Assembly: GCF_014384745.1 (NCBI RefSeq)
Contig: NZ_JACRSO010000003.1
Span: 379,443 to 443,442 of the forward strand
Length of the DNA: 64,000 bases
From: Luoshenia tenuis
Lineage (GTDB): Bacteria; Bacillota; Clostridia; Christensenellales; GCA-900066905
Direction of reading: 5' to 3'
Shown: piece by piece, positions 16,015-23,372 of the stretch
Layout: each line of letters begins with the position of its first letter
Position numbering within the stretch: the first letter of the stretch is position 1
Notes under the pieces: generated by a model
What the model saw: only the letters and a program-made list of their open reading frames with translations
Told to the model about the DNA's origin: nothing
Database searches by the model: none
Translations under genes and position numbers: made by a program

Positions 16015-16890
16015 TTATGCCTGTAAAGTATTTTTAATATGGGCCACGAACCGGGAGACCGCGGGGGAGAGCGCCTGATCTTTAGGCCAGACCAGTACGC
16101 TGGTATTGGCCAGCTCCGGCGTTATGGGGCGCAGGCACAGCCGGCTATCCCCATTATCGAATTCATGCGTCAAGGACAGGCCCATGCCGTTGGCTACCAG
16201 GATGGCGCGGTTGCTGTAAGAAAGGTTACAGGTGGCGACCACGCGGACAGAATCGTACGCATCCCCCAGCCAGTGCTCCAGCTCGTTGCGCACAGAGGGG
16301 CGCCCGGGAATGATGACGCGCTGGCCGGCCAGGTCCGCCGGGGCGATACAGGCCTTTTGGGCCAGGGGCGCGTCGCTGCGCATCAGCACGCACCAGCGCT
16401 CCCGCAGGGGCATGCGCACATAATTGTAAGCGTCAAATTCCACCGGCTCCACCAGCAGCCCCATATCCAGCGTGCCGTTGGCGATGCGCTCTTTCACATC
16501 GTCGGCCACGGCGGTATAAATATCAAACCGCACATCCGGATACCGGGTTTGAAAGGCGGCGATCATCCGGGCAAGAGCCTCCATATTCCGGGTCTCGCCG
16601 CAGCCGATGGCCACCTCGCCCGTAAGCGGCGCGTCACCCCCGGCCAGCTCCCGCTCCGCCTTGCCCGCCAGATCGACGATCTCCTGCGCGCGCCGCCGCA
16701 GAAGCAGCCCCTCGGGCGTCAATACGATGCTGTGACGGCTGCGGCGAAACAGCTTGACCCCCAGCTCCGCCTCCAGCTGCATCAGCTGGCGCGAGAGGGT
16801 GGGCTGGGTCACGTGCAGCAGCGCGGCGGCTCGGGTAATATTCTCCTCCCGGGCCACGGCCAGAAAGTATTTCAGTACGCGCAGTTCCAT
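16015..16890 (-). CDS. LysR-type transcriptional regulator
   Basis: About 291 residues. The N-terminal winged helix (LRVLKYFLAVAREENITRAA, HVTQPTLSRQLMQLEAELG, LFRRSRH) is classic LysR. The C-terminal effector domain follows (GEVAIGCGETRNMEALARMI). GGGGGG about seven bases upstream supports the ATG at 16890. It is downstream of, and codirectional with, esterase copy 1 but has its own promoter, so its target is not obvious. Confidence 0.87.
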   Translation of the reverse strand: MELRVLKYFLAVAREENITRAAALLHVTQPTLSRQLMQLEAELGVKLFRRSRHSIVLTPEGLLLRRRAQEIVDLAGKAERELAGGDAPLTGEVAIGCGETRNMEALARMIAAFQTRYPDVRFDIYTAVADDVKERIANGTLDMGLLVEPVEFDAYNYVRMPLRERWCVLMRSDAPLAQKACIAPADLAGQRVIIPGRPSVRNELEHWLGDAYDSVRVVATCNLSYSNRAILVANGMGLSLTHEFDNGDSRLCLRPITPELANTSVLVWPKDQALSPAVSRFVAHIKNTLQA

Positions 16891-16921
16891 CGCACATCCC
16901 CCCTTTATGCAGTATAAGGAC

Positions 16922-16949
16922 ATTATACCAGTTTCCCAGCGCCGGTCTA
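16922..16949 (-). promoter_or_regulatory. Promoter of the LysR gene
   Basis: On the minus strand TAGACC, 16 bases, TATAAT with an extended TGG before the -10. Confidence 0.5.
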
Positions 16950-16961
16950 CGGGGTAGGCAA

Positions 16962-16988
16962 AGGCAGGGCGGTTTTTCCGCCCTGCCT
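16962..16988 (-). terminator. Terminator after esterase copy 1
   Basis: Perfect 11-base stem AGGCAGGGCGG / CCGCCCTGCCT with a five-base loop. The T-run on the minus strand is short, so termination may be partial. Confidence 0.55.
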
Positions 16989-17006
16989 GCGTTTAAAAGG
17001 TCTACA

Positions 17007-17831
17007 TTAAAAGGGATTGCCCCCGTCCCGAGATTCAAAGCCGAAGAACTTGAGCGCTCGCTGGATGGTCAAGTCCCAAAAGCGCCACTCGTGCTGGTAA
17101 CCGGGATATTCCTCAAAGGCGGCGTCAAGGCCGATCTTTTCGGCATAGGCCCGGAAGGCCACGAAGTTTTCGTAAAGGAAATCGTCCTGACCGATGGCGA
17201 AGTACAGCCGGGGCAGCACGCCCTTTTCGATCAGCCCGGGCAGCTTATCCCATACGTTAATGTCGCTGGCCAGGTAGTTCTCCACCCCACCCAGGGAAGC
17301 GATGCGGTTGGCCTCGCGCGGAGAATCGGGCAGCTTGCCCTCCTTCAGGCGGGCGCGCAGGTCGATAGGCGCCCAGCTGAGTACCGCGGCCGCCGCGAAC
17401 CGATCGTGCAGGGCGCAGGCGTATTGAATGGTGCCCATGCCGCCCATGGAAAGACCGGCGATAAAGTTATCCTCCCGCTTGTCCGAGGCCGGGAACCAGT
17501 TATAGATCAGCGGCATCAGCTCCTCGGTCAGATAATCCCAGGCGTTGTAGCCGGTGCCAAAGCCCGGCCAATTCCAATAATCGCTGTTGAGGGCGCTGAG
17601 CATGACCACGATGATATCGTTCTCGCAGGCGTACAGCTCAATGTTGCTTTTGCGCACCCAATCGCTGTGGTCCCCAAAGGTGCCGTGCAGCAGCCAGAGC
17701 ACCGGGTATTTTTTGCCGCTGCCGTAGAAATCGGCTGGGGATTGTTCCCGCGGCTTATCCGGCAGGATCACGCTGATCTCATGGTTGACCATCAGATACT
17801 GGCTTTCAAAGTTCATGGTGACAAGTGCCAT
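17007..17831 (-). CDS. Alpha/beta-hydrolase esterase, copy 1 of 3
   Basis: A 274-residue esterase of the EstA/esterase D type (tributyrin esterase or acetyl-xylan esterase-like). The nucleophile Ser128 lies in GLSMGG, the oxyanion-side motif is VLWLLHGTFGD, the acid is probably the Asp in AIGQDDF, and the His is in GYQHEWRFWD. No signal peptide, so it acts in the cytoplasm. The first 50 residues and the ribosome binding region are almost identical to copies at 39835-40683 and 58488-59339. Residues 60-200 diverge, so substrates may differ. It may remove acetyl groups from imported oligosaccharides. Confidence 0.85.
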   Translation of the reverse strand: MALVTMNFESQYLMVNHEISVILPDKPREQSPADFYGSGKKYPVLWLLHGTFGDHSDWVRKSNIELYACENDIIVVMLSALNSDYWNWPGFGTGYNAWDYLTEELMPLIYNWFPASDKREDNFIAGLSMGGMGTIQYACALHDRFAAAAVLSWAPIDLRARLKEGKLPDSPREANRIASLGGVENYLASDINVWDKLPGLIEKGVLPRLYFAIGQDDFLYENFVAFRAYAEKIGLDAAFEEYPGYQHEWRFWDLTIQRALKFFGFESRDGGNPF

Positions 17832-18065
17832 TTTTCTTTTCCCCCTTTGATGAATCTGGTCGATGACGGGCTGACGGATTTACAGCCTGTCTACCTTATT
17901 TATGGGTTTAGCATAGCACAATCAGAACGGGAAACGCCAGTACCCGGAAGAAAAAAAGGGGAACAAGGCAAAGGGTGCAGGCGATACCGCAGTATGAGCG
18001 GACGCGGCGAAAACGATATGGGCGGGTAGTTTGTGGAGACACCCGGCGGAGAAACGATGCCGGAG

Positions 18066-18113
18066 ATCCTTCGCTGCGCCCTTTGGGCTGCGCTCTGGAT
18101 GACAAAAGTGGGG
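18066..18113 (+). repeat. Family A repeat fragment
   Basis: GGAGATCCTTCGCTGCGCC...CTCTGGATGACA, the right half of a TGTCATTCCGAGC-type repeat. Located in the gene-free span 17832-18457. Confidence 0.6.
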
Positions 18114-18170
18114 CAGAGAGTGGGAGCGAAAGGGATAAAGGTAAGAGCCTGTTTGGTTTAGGGGGGGGAG

Positions 18171-18375
18171 GTTACACCCCTGGATGGATAAAGGCAGGGC
18201 AAGGGGGGAACGTGTAGTACGGGAATAGACGGAAGTGATAAGGACAAAAGCCAATGCGGTTAAGAGGGGTTACACCCCCTGGATGGATAAAGGCAGGGCA
18301 AGGGGGAGCGTGTAATACGGGAATGAACGGAAGTGATAAGGACAAAAGCCAATGCGGTTAAGAGGGACTACGTCC
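18171..18375 (+). repeat. 98-bp tandem repeat, about 2.1 copies
   Basis: The unit starting GTTACACCCCTGGATGGATA occurs at 18171 and again at 18269, with a partial third unit starting near 18367 (ACTACGTCCCTGG). Both full units contain AGGACAAAAGCCAATGCGGT. No gene is visible. The array ends just before the spoIIGA promoter. Confidence 0.85.
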
Positions 18376-18379
18376 CTGG

Positions 18380-18414
18380 TTAGACAGTTTTTGCAGGGTG
18401 GATAGACGTATAAT
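18380..18414 (+). promoter_or_regulatory. spoIIG-like promoter with 22-bp spacer and candidate Spo0A box
   Basis: TAGACA (18381-18386), 22 bases, TATAAT (18409-18414). The B. subtilis spoIIG promoter is known for a 22-base spacer that makes it Spo0A-dependent. TTAGACA differs by one base from TTCGACA, the reverse of the Spo0A box. Placement before spoIIGA-sigE fits. Confidence 0.5.
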
Positions 18415-18457
18415 ATCCCTGCGGTGCATAGGTATAACAGTATGGGGGGCGTTATGT

Positions 18458-19570
18458 ATGGTGGCGTATGTGGAAACATTGCTGCTGGATAATGCCCTGA
18501 TGAACGTACTGATCCTGTACCTGACGGCAGTGGCGCTGCGGCTGAAGTTTAAGCGGTGGCGGGTGGCGCTCTCGGCCCTGTGCGGGGCGGGCATCGCCAT
18601 TGCCGCGCTATACCTGCCGGCGCTGACGGGGGTGGTAGGCAAGCTGGCGGTAAGCTACCTGCTGATCGGCCTGGCCTTCGGCTTTCGCGGGGTTAAGCGC
18701 AAGGCCGTACAATTGGCGGCCTATTACCTGGTGACTTTTTTGCTGGGGGGCGCGGCGCTGGGGCTGTTCTTTTTCCTGGGCAAGGAGGCTTACCTGCAAA
18801 ATGGGGCCATCGTGGTGCAGGGCTTCCCGGTGGGGCTGCTGGCGGCCAGCGGCATTTTTGTGACCTACGGGATACGGGCGATCTATTCGTACTTTGCCGG
18901 GGGCGCGGCCCAGAAACACTACCTGTACAAGGTGCGGGCCACAGGCCCGGCCGGGGAGATGGCCTTTACAGCATTGCTGGATACCGGGTGCACGCTGCGC
19001 GAGGCGCAAAGCGGGCTGCCGGTGATGGTGGTACAAAAAAGCGCATGGCCGCAAAGCTTTGATGAAAACGCGGCACGGGCGCGGTACGTGCCCTTCCGCT
19101 CGGTAGGGCGGGACGCGGGATATCTAAAGGCCTGGCGGGCGGAGCGGATCGCCATCCAGGGCCCGCAGGGGCAGTTTAGCCCGGCGGGGGTCTACCTGGC
19201 GTATTATGCCGGGGAGCTTTGCACCGGCGACCGGTTCCAGGCGCTGATGCCGCCGGACGTACTGGCGGGGGCACAGGCATCCGAAGACAAAACGATAACG
19301 CTGCAAAGAGGGGGAAGCGAACATGAAAAATCAAGTGGGGATGACATGGGAGGAGATCCGCCGGGCGCTGCGGCGGCTGATGCAAAAATGGTTTACACCC
19401 GATGGCGGGGAAGTGCACTACATCGGCGGGAGCGAGGCGCTGCCCTCGCCGCTCAAGCCCGAGCAGGAGCGCGAGCTGGTCAGCGTGCTGCACGAGGGGG
19501 ACCCGCAGGTGCGGGCCACGCTGATCGAGCACAACCTGCGGCTGGTGGTGTACATCGCCAAAAAATTTGA
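18458..19570 (+). CDS. spoIIGA: Pro-sigma-E processing peptidase SpoIIGA, with 3' end overlapping sigE
   Basis: N-terminal half with about five membrane segments (VETLLLDNALMNVLILYLTA onward) and a C-terminal aspartic protease domain with TALLDTGCTL, catalytic Asp about 174. It removes the pro-sequence of sigma-E in the mother cell after signalling by SpoIIR. The ATG at 18458 has GGGGGG eight bases upstream; the longer frame from 18398 lacks one. The frame does not stop before sigE but continues 248 bases into it, adding about 80 low-complexity residues (370 versus about 300 usual). This is either a real overlap or a lost stop near the end. Confidence 0.88.
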   Translation: MVAYVETLLLDNALMNVLILYLTAVALRLKFKRWRVALSALCGAGIAIAALYLPALTGVVGKLAVSYLLIGLAFGFRGVKRKAVQLAAYYLVTFLLGGAALGLFFFLGKEAYLQNGAIVVQGFPVGLLAASGIFVTYGIRAIYSYFAGGAAQKHYLYKVRATGPAGEMAFTALLDTGCTLREAQSGLPVMVVQKSAWPQSFDENAARARYVPFRSVGRDAGYLKAWRAERIAIQGPQGQFSPAGVYLAYYAGELCTGDRFQALMPPDVLAGAQASEDKTITLQRGGSEHEKSSGDDMGGDPPGAAAADAKMVYTRWRGSALHRRERGAALAAQARAGARAGQRAARGGPAGAGHADRAQPAAGGVHRQKI

Positions 19571-20057
19571 GAACACCGGCATCAATATTGAGGACCTGAT
19601 CTCCATTGGCACCATTGGCCTGATCAAGGCGGTGAACACCTTTGACGCCAGCAAAAAGATCAAGCTGGCCACCTATGCCTCGCGCTGCATTGAAAACGAG
19701 ATTTTGATGTTTTTGCGGCGCAACGGCCGGGTGCGCATGGAGGTATCGCTGGATGAGCCGCTGAACGCCGACTGGGACGGCAACGAGCTGCTGCTCAGCG
19801 ACGTTTTGGGCACCGAGCCGGACCTGGTGACCCGGATGCTGGAGGAGGAAGTGGACCGCACGCTGATCAGCGAGGCGATTAACAACCTGCCGCCCCGGGA
19901 AAAGCGGATCATGAAGCTGCGCTTTGGCATGGAAAACGGCAAGGAGCGCACCCAAAAGGAGGTGGCCGATCTTTTAGGCATCTCCCAATCCTACATCTCC
20001 CGGCTGGAGAAAAAGATCATCCGCCACCTGCAAAGCGAGATGGCCAAGCTGATGTAG
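19323..20057 (+). CDS. sigE: Sporulation sigma factor sigma-E precursor
   Basis: A 244-residue sigma-70 protein. The pro-sequence leads to the processing site region HYIGGSEALPSPL, like B. subtilis. Region 2 includes NLRLVVYIAKKFENTGINIE and DLISIGTIGLIKAVNTFD; region 4 includes EVADLLGISQSYISRLEKKI. It drives early mother-cell transcription. AGAGGGGGAAG precedes the ATG. In many Clostridia sigG follows directly; here the next gene is an unrelated surface protein. Confidence 0.95.
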   Translation: MKNQVGMTWEEIRRALRRLMQKWFTPDGGEVHYIGGSEALPSPLKPEQERELVSVLHEGDPQVRATLIEHNLRLVVYIAKKFENTGINIEDLISIGTIGLIKAVNTFDASKKIKLATYASRCIENEILMFLRRNGRVRMEVSLDEPLNADWDGNELLLSDVLGTEPDLVTRMLEEEVDRTLISEAINNLPPREKRIMKLRFGMENGKERTQKEVADLLGISQSYISRLEKKIIRHLQSEMAKLM

Positions 20058-20098
20058 GGGCTTGAAGGCATAAAGAGGAATGAACGCAGAGATCGATA

Positions 20099-20132
20099 AA
20101 AAGGCAGGCGAGCAAAGAGCCTGCCTTTTTTG
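20099..20132 (+). terminator. Terminator after sigE
   Basis: AAGGCAGGC / GCCTGCCTT stem with loop GAGCAAAGA, then TTTTT. Confidence 0.8.
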
Positions 20133-20229
20133 TGCGAATAGGATGGCGTAATTGCTGATAAGGCGCTGAGGCTCAATCGTCCATTAAAGGGCATTTTCCA
20201 AAAGTAAGTCAATGAATATACCTACTATA

Positions 20230-20238
20230 TGGTATACT
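20230..20238 (+). promoter_or_regulatory. Extended -10 promoter of the surface-protein gene
   Basis: TGG followed by TATACT. No good -35 is present, which an extended -10 can tolerate. The surrounding DNA is clearly AT-richer than the neighbours. Confidence 0.45.
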
Positions 20239-20286
20239 AATATTGCAAATGGATAGGTATTATTTGCATAAGAAGGGAGAAGAACG

Positions 20287-21381
20287 ATGAAGTTTAAAGT
20301 AAAACGTGTCCTAGCTGTTTTCTTGGCTGCGGTGTTGATGAACGGCTCTTTTTCGCTCACTGCTTTTGCTGGGCAGGCGACGACATCCGCCATAGCCGAG
20401 AGCCGAACCTATGATGGCACCACAAAGGTAAAAATAACGGATATGTATTTTGCTTCTGCAGCTGAAGTTTCTGATGAAGATTACGAAAGGCTTTCCGCAG
20501 ACGCGGAGGGAACGCTTTCTTCTCCTAACGCTGGTACCTATAACGTAATAGCGGAGATCAGAAATATTGTCCTAAAGGAAAGGCATCCGGAAATCGAATA
20601 TCCAGGTTATCCTATATATGATTTTTACTCTGCGCCGGAGGTTATGAACAATATTGCAAGCAATGTCATTATCGAAAAAGCACTGCCGGATTTATCCGTT
20701 ACAGTAGCTGATCCATCGGGAATGGGAGGATCAGAAATCAGCATAACGGTTAAGATTGCCAATGACTTTGGATACCCTGAAGGGTTGCCAACGGCAGATC
20801 AGATTCGCATTGATGCGGTGAATGCCACTTTAAAAGAGGGGGAGAGCCTCAAACAAAATGGCAATGAGTATACAGCTGTGTTTGTTTTAGCAGACGATGC
20901 GAAGGCGCAGGAAGCAGTTTTCTCTGCAAATGTAACCGCTGATGCGGTGAACTATTCTGCGCTGGAAGAGGATGTTTCGGCAACGGTTACGATCATGCAT
21001 GGCGCCGACTATTCTAAGGTGGATGAGGCGATCGCCAAAGCCAATGCCCTAAACAAAGAAGATTATATTGATTTTTCAAAAGTTGAGGCTGCTATAAACG
21101 CTGTAGTTCGCGGTAAATACAGCACAGAGCAGGATGAAGTTGACGCAATGGCGCAAGCCATAGAAGAGGCTATTTTGAAATTAGAGAAGAAGACGGTGGC
21201 TGTGCCGGCAGAGCCCACGCCTTCTGCGCAGCCTAGCGGCAATACAGAAGAAACGACCACGACGGCGGTACCGAAAACTGGGGAGGATGACCATAACGCT
21301 GCCTTGTGGCTGTCCCTGGCATTGGTTTTGTCGGCAGGCGTTGCGGGGGTTTCCCTTTTGCTGAAAAAGAAGAGAGCGTAA
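20287..21381 (+). CDS. Secreted cell-wall protein with LPXTG-like anchor
   Basis: A 364-residue protein with a signal peptide (1-28, cleavage near AFA-GQA). An N-terminal segment opens SRTYDGTTKVKITD, like YDG-type beta domains. A FIVAR-like helical segment (about 240-302, DEAIAKANALNKEDYIDFSK) follows, then a Pro/Thr linker. The sorting signal is VPKTGE with a hydrophobic stretch and KKKRA tail. Sortase would attach it to peptidoglycan. Codon use is AT-richer than the flanking genes, which suggests later acquisition into the slot behind sigE. No sortase gene is in the window. Function unknown, possibly adhesion. Confidence 0.75.
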   Translation: MKFKVKRVLAVFLAAVLMNGSFSLTAFAGQATTSAIAESRTYDGTTKVKITDMYFASAAEVSDEDYERLSADAEGTLSSPNAGTYNVIAEIRNIVLKERHPEIEYPGYPIYDFYSAPEVMNNIASNVIIEKALPDLSVTVADPSGMGGSEISITVKIANDFGYPEGLPTADQIRIDAVNATLKEGESLKQNGNEYTAVFVLADDAKAQEAVFSANVTADAVNYSALEEDVSATVTIMHGADYSKVDEAIAKANALNKEDYIDFSKVEAAINAVVRGKYSTEQDEVDAMAQAIEEAILKLEKKTVAVPAEPTPSAQPSGNTEETTTTAVPKTGEDDHNAALWLSLALVLSAGVAGVSLLLKKKRA

Positions 21382-21408
21382 AAGCGTATACGGCGGTACA
21401 AAGTAGTA

Positions 21409-21449
21409 ACGGCGGCATCGTCTCGATTGGACGGTGCCGCCGTTTTTTT
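21409..21449 (+). terminator. Terminator after the surface-protein gene
   Basis: Long stem AACGGCGGCA-CGTC / GACG-TGCCGCCGTT followed by seven T. Confidence 0.85.
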
Positions 21450-21535
21450 AAAAACCAAGCTATCATAGGCAGACAAAATGAAGTATAGATGGCGGAAAGA
21501 TGAGCTTTCACTGCATTGTTGTTTTAACAGGCAAT

Positions 21536-22366
21536 CTATTGCTTGGGCGCCTCATACATGCTGTTGGTCTTTTCCTCGTTGCGGGCGCGCTTTTCCAGCG
21601 TGCGGCGGAACATGGCGTCAAACACGGCGTTTAAGTTCATATCGGCCATGGCGCGCACGCCCTCCTCGGTGATGCCGCCGCGGGTGGCCACGCCGCTTAC
21701 GATCTCATCAAAGGTCATATCCGTAGCCTCGGCCAGGGCGATGGTGCCGGCAAAGGTCTCCATCAGCCAGCGGCGGATCTCCGCCTCGCCCACCGTATCG
21801 GTATACTTTTGCGCGGCGCTGGCGATCTGCCCCAGGATGTAGGCGTAAAGCCCCGGGCCGCAGCTGGTCAGCTCCGTAGCGTAGGCCAGGTCCCCTTCGG
21901 GGAGCTCCTGCAGCTCGCCAAAGGCGGCAAACAGCCCGCTTATATCCTGCTTGTCCTGGGGGGTGATCTTATCGTTATAGCTGACCAGGGTGACGCCGCG
22001 GCCCACCTTGCTGGTGATGGTAGGCACGAGCTTGGTCACCTTGCAGGGGATCAGGCTCTCCACATTGGCGATGGTCACGGTGCTGGCGATGTTGCCGATG
22101 TGGCTGCTCTCGCTAAGGGCGGGGAGGATCTCCAGCAGCACGTCTTTAAACTGGCCGGGTTCCACGCAGATAAAGACGATATCGCTTTTGGCGGCCTCCA
22201 GGTTGCTGCCGGTCTTAAGGCCGGGATAGCGGGCGGCAAACTGCGCCAGCTTTTGGGGGTTATGCGTTGCGGCGCAGATGTTGCCCGCGGGCGTGCCGCC
22301 TGCGATGAAACGGTCCAGCATCATGCCGCCCATGGAGCCAAGACCAATGATACCAATGCTTTTCAT
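21536..22366 (-). CDS. Pyrroline-5-carboxylate reductase-like dehydrogenase
   Basis: A 276-residue protein with N-terminal Rossmann motif IGIIGLGSMGGMM and the ProC-type C-terminal dimer domain (AYATELTSCGPGLYAYILGQ, GVATRGGITEEGVRAM). ProC makes proline from pyrroline-5-carboxylate with NAD(P)H. This protein diverges in the centre (SLIPCKVTKLVPTITSKVG) and resembles the ComER subgroup, so the true substrate is uncertain. The ATG at 22366 follows AAAGGGCG. Confidence 0.8.
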   Translation of the reverse strand: MKSIGIIGLGSMGGMMLDRFIAGGTPAGNICAATHNPQKLAQFAARYPGLKTGSNLEAAKSDIVFICVEPGQFKDVLLEILPALSESSHIGNIASTVTIANVESLIPCKVTKLVPTITSKVGRGVTLVSYNDKITPQDKQDISGLFAAFGELQELPEGDLAYATELTSCGPGLYAYILGQIASAAQKYTDTVGEAEIRRWLMETFAGTIALAEATDMTFDEIVSGVATRGGITEEGVRAMADMNLNAVFDAMFRRTLEKRARNEEKTNSMYEAPKQ

Positions 22367-22650
22367 AATCAAAATCGCCCTTTCATCAATACGTTAATCG
22401 CTATGGGCCGCTTAAGGTGCGGCTCTGTTTTATTTTACCACCCCGGCGGCCCAAAAGGAAAGGGGCGGGGGCGCAGATCGCGCGTGCCGAGGCGGCATTT
22501 ACTTTTTTGATACCAAAAATTCATGGATTATTCATAGATTGGATGTATCCCGTTCACGAAAAGTGGGTATTCTATATTTGCAGCAGAGAAAGAGCAACAG
22601 ACAACCTAACATTACCAACAACGTTTTATTTGTACATACCCCTCTCTCAT

Positions 22651-22687
22651 ACCAAAAGCCTCCCGCACCCTCGGGAGGCTTTTGGTT
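22651..22687. terminator. Orphan perfect hairpin terminator
   Basis: ACCAAAAGCCTCCCG / CGGGAGGCTTTTGGT, a perfect 15-base stem with a six-base loop. It works on either strand, but no gene ends here: the nearest minus gene starts at 22366 and the nearest plus gene starts at 23373. It may end an unannotated short RNA. Confidence 0.6.
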
Positions 22688-22828
22688 TCTATATTTTTAT
22701 ATAGGACAGGTGCGGATGTATAGACTTAGTGCAGGCCGGGCCAAAAGGGAGGGGAAGGCGGATAAAAGATTTATCTGGCAGGGAGCGGGGCTTTACCGAT
22801 GCGGGGCGGTGCGGGCATGGGTAAGCGG

Positions 22829-22863
22829 TTGCAAGGAGATTCCTCGCCCAGGCTCGGAATGAC
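22829..22863 (+). repeat. Family A repeat fragment
   Basis: GGAGATTCCTCGCCCAGGCTCGGAATGACA, the right end of a TGTCATTCCGAGC-type repeat, immediately before the ~91-bp array. Confidence 0.6.
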
Positions 22864-22874
22864 AAAGAGGTTAG

Positions 22875-23304
22875 GCCCATAGCGGGCGCGAATGCGTGAT
22901 GAACATCCAAAGCGCTGAGCGGTAAAAAGGGGCGATAGCTCAGCTTACAAGAGGTGAAATAAGCCCATGGCGGGCGCGAATGCGTGATGAATATCTAACG
23001 CAGCGAGCGGTAAAAAGGGCGATAGCCTAGCTTACAAGAGGTGAAAGAGCAAAGCCCATAGCGGGCGCGAATGCGTGGGGAACATCCAAAGTTTGAGCGG
23101 GAAAAAGGGGCGATAGCCTAGCTTACAAGAGGTGAAAGAGCAAAGCCCATAGCGGGCGCGAATGCGTGATGAATATCTAACGCAGCGCGCGGTTAAAGGG
23201 GCGATAGCTCAGCTTACAAGAGGTGAAAGAGCAAAGCCCATAGCGGGCGCGAATGCGTGATGAATATCTAACGCAGCGCGCGGTAAAAAGGGCGATAGCC
23301 CGGT
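22875..23304 (+). repeat. Array of five ~91-bp tandem units
   Basis: Units begin with GCCCATAGCGGGCGCGAATG at 22875, 22963, 23054, 23145 and 23236 (periods 88, 91, 91, 91). Each continues with a variable middle (AACATCCAAAG or AATATCTAACGCAGC), then AAAAGGGGCGATAGC, then CAGCTTACAAGAGGTGAAAG. The last unit breaks off in the ROK promoter. There are no unique spacers, so it is not a CRISPR array. Together with 22367-22874 this is a 1-kb gene-free stretch. Confidence 0.9.
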
Positions 23305-23333
23305 TTGACAAGCTGAGGGGCGAAGGCTATACT
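23305..23333 (+). promoter_or_regulatory. Strong sigma-A promoter of the ROK gene
   Basis: TTGACA, 17 bases, TATACT. It abuts the last repeat unit, so the array lies directly upstream of the polymerase site. Confidence 0.75.
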
Positions 23334-23372
23334 GACTTTAGATAATATTTATTGAAAGCCGGAGGTTGAACG

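Noticed and set aside
16039..16917. 292-residue plus-strand ORF opposite the LysR gene
   Set aside because: The minus strand carries a complete LysR protein with good start and promoter; the plus frame has no recognisable motifs.
22930..23222. tRNA gene suggested by GGGGCGATAGCTCAGCTTAC
   Set aside because: The string resembles a tRNA 5' end and A box, but no acceptor, anticodon or T arm follows; it is part of the tandem repeat.
22875..23304. CRISPR-like regular repeats
   Set aside because: Units are contiguous 88-91-bp copies with no short constant repeat and no unique spacers; no cas genes are present.
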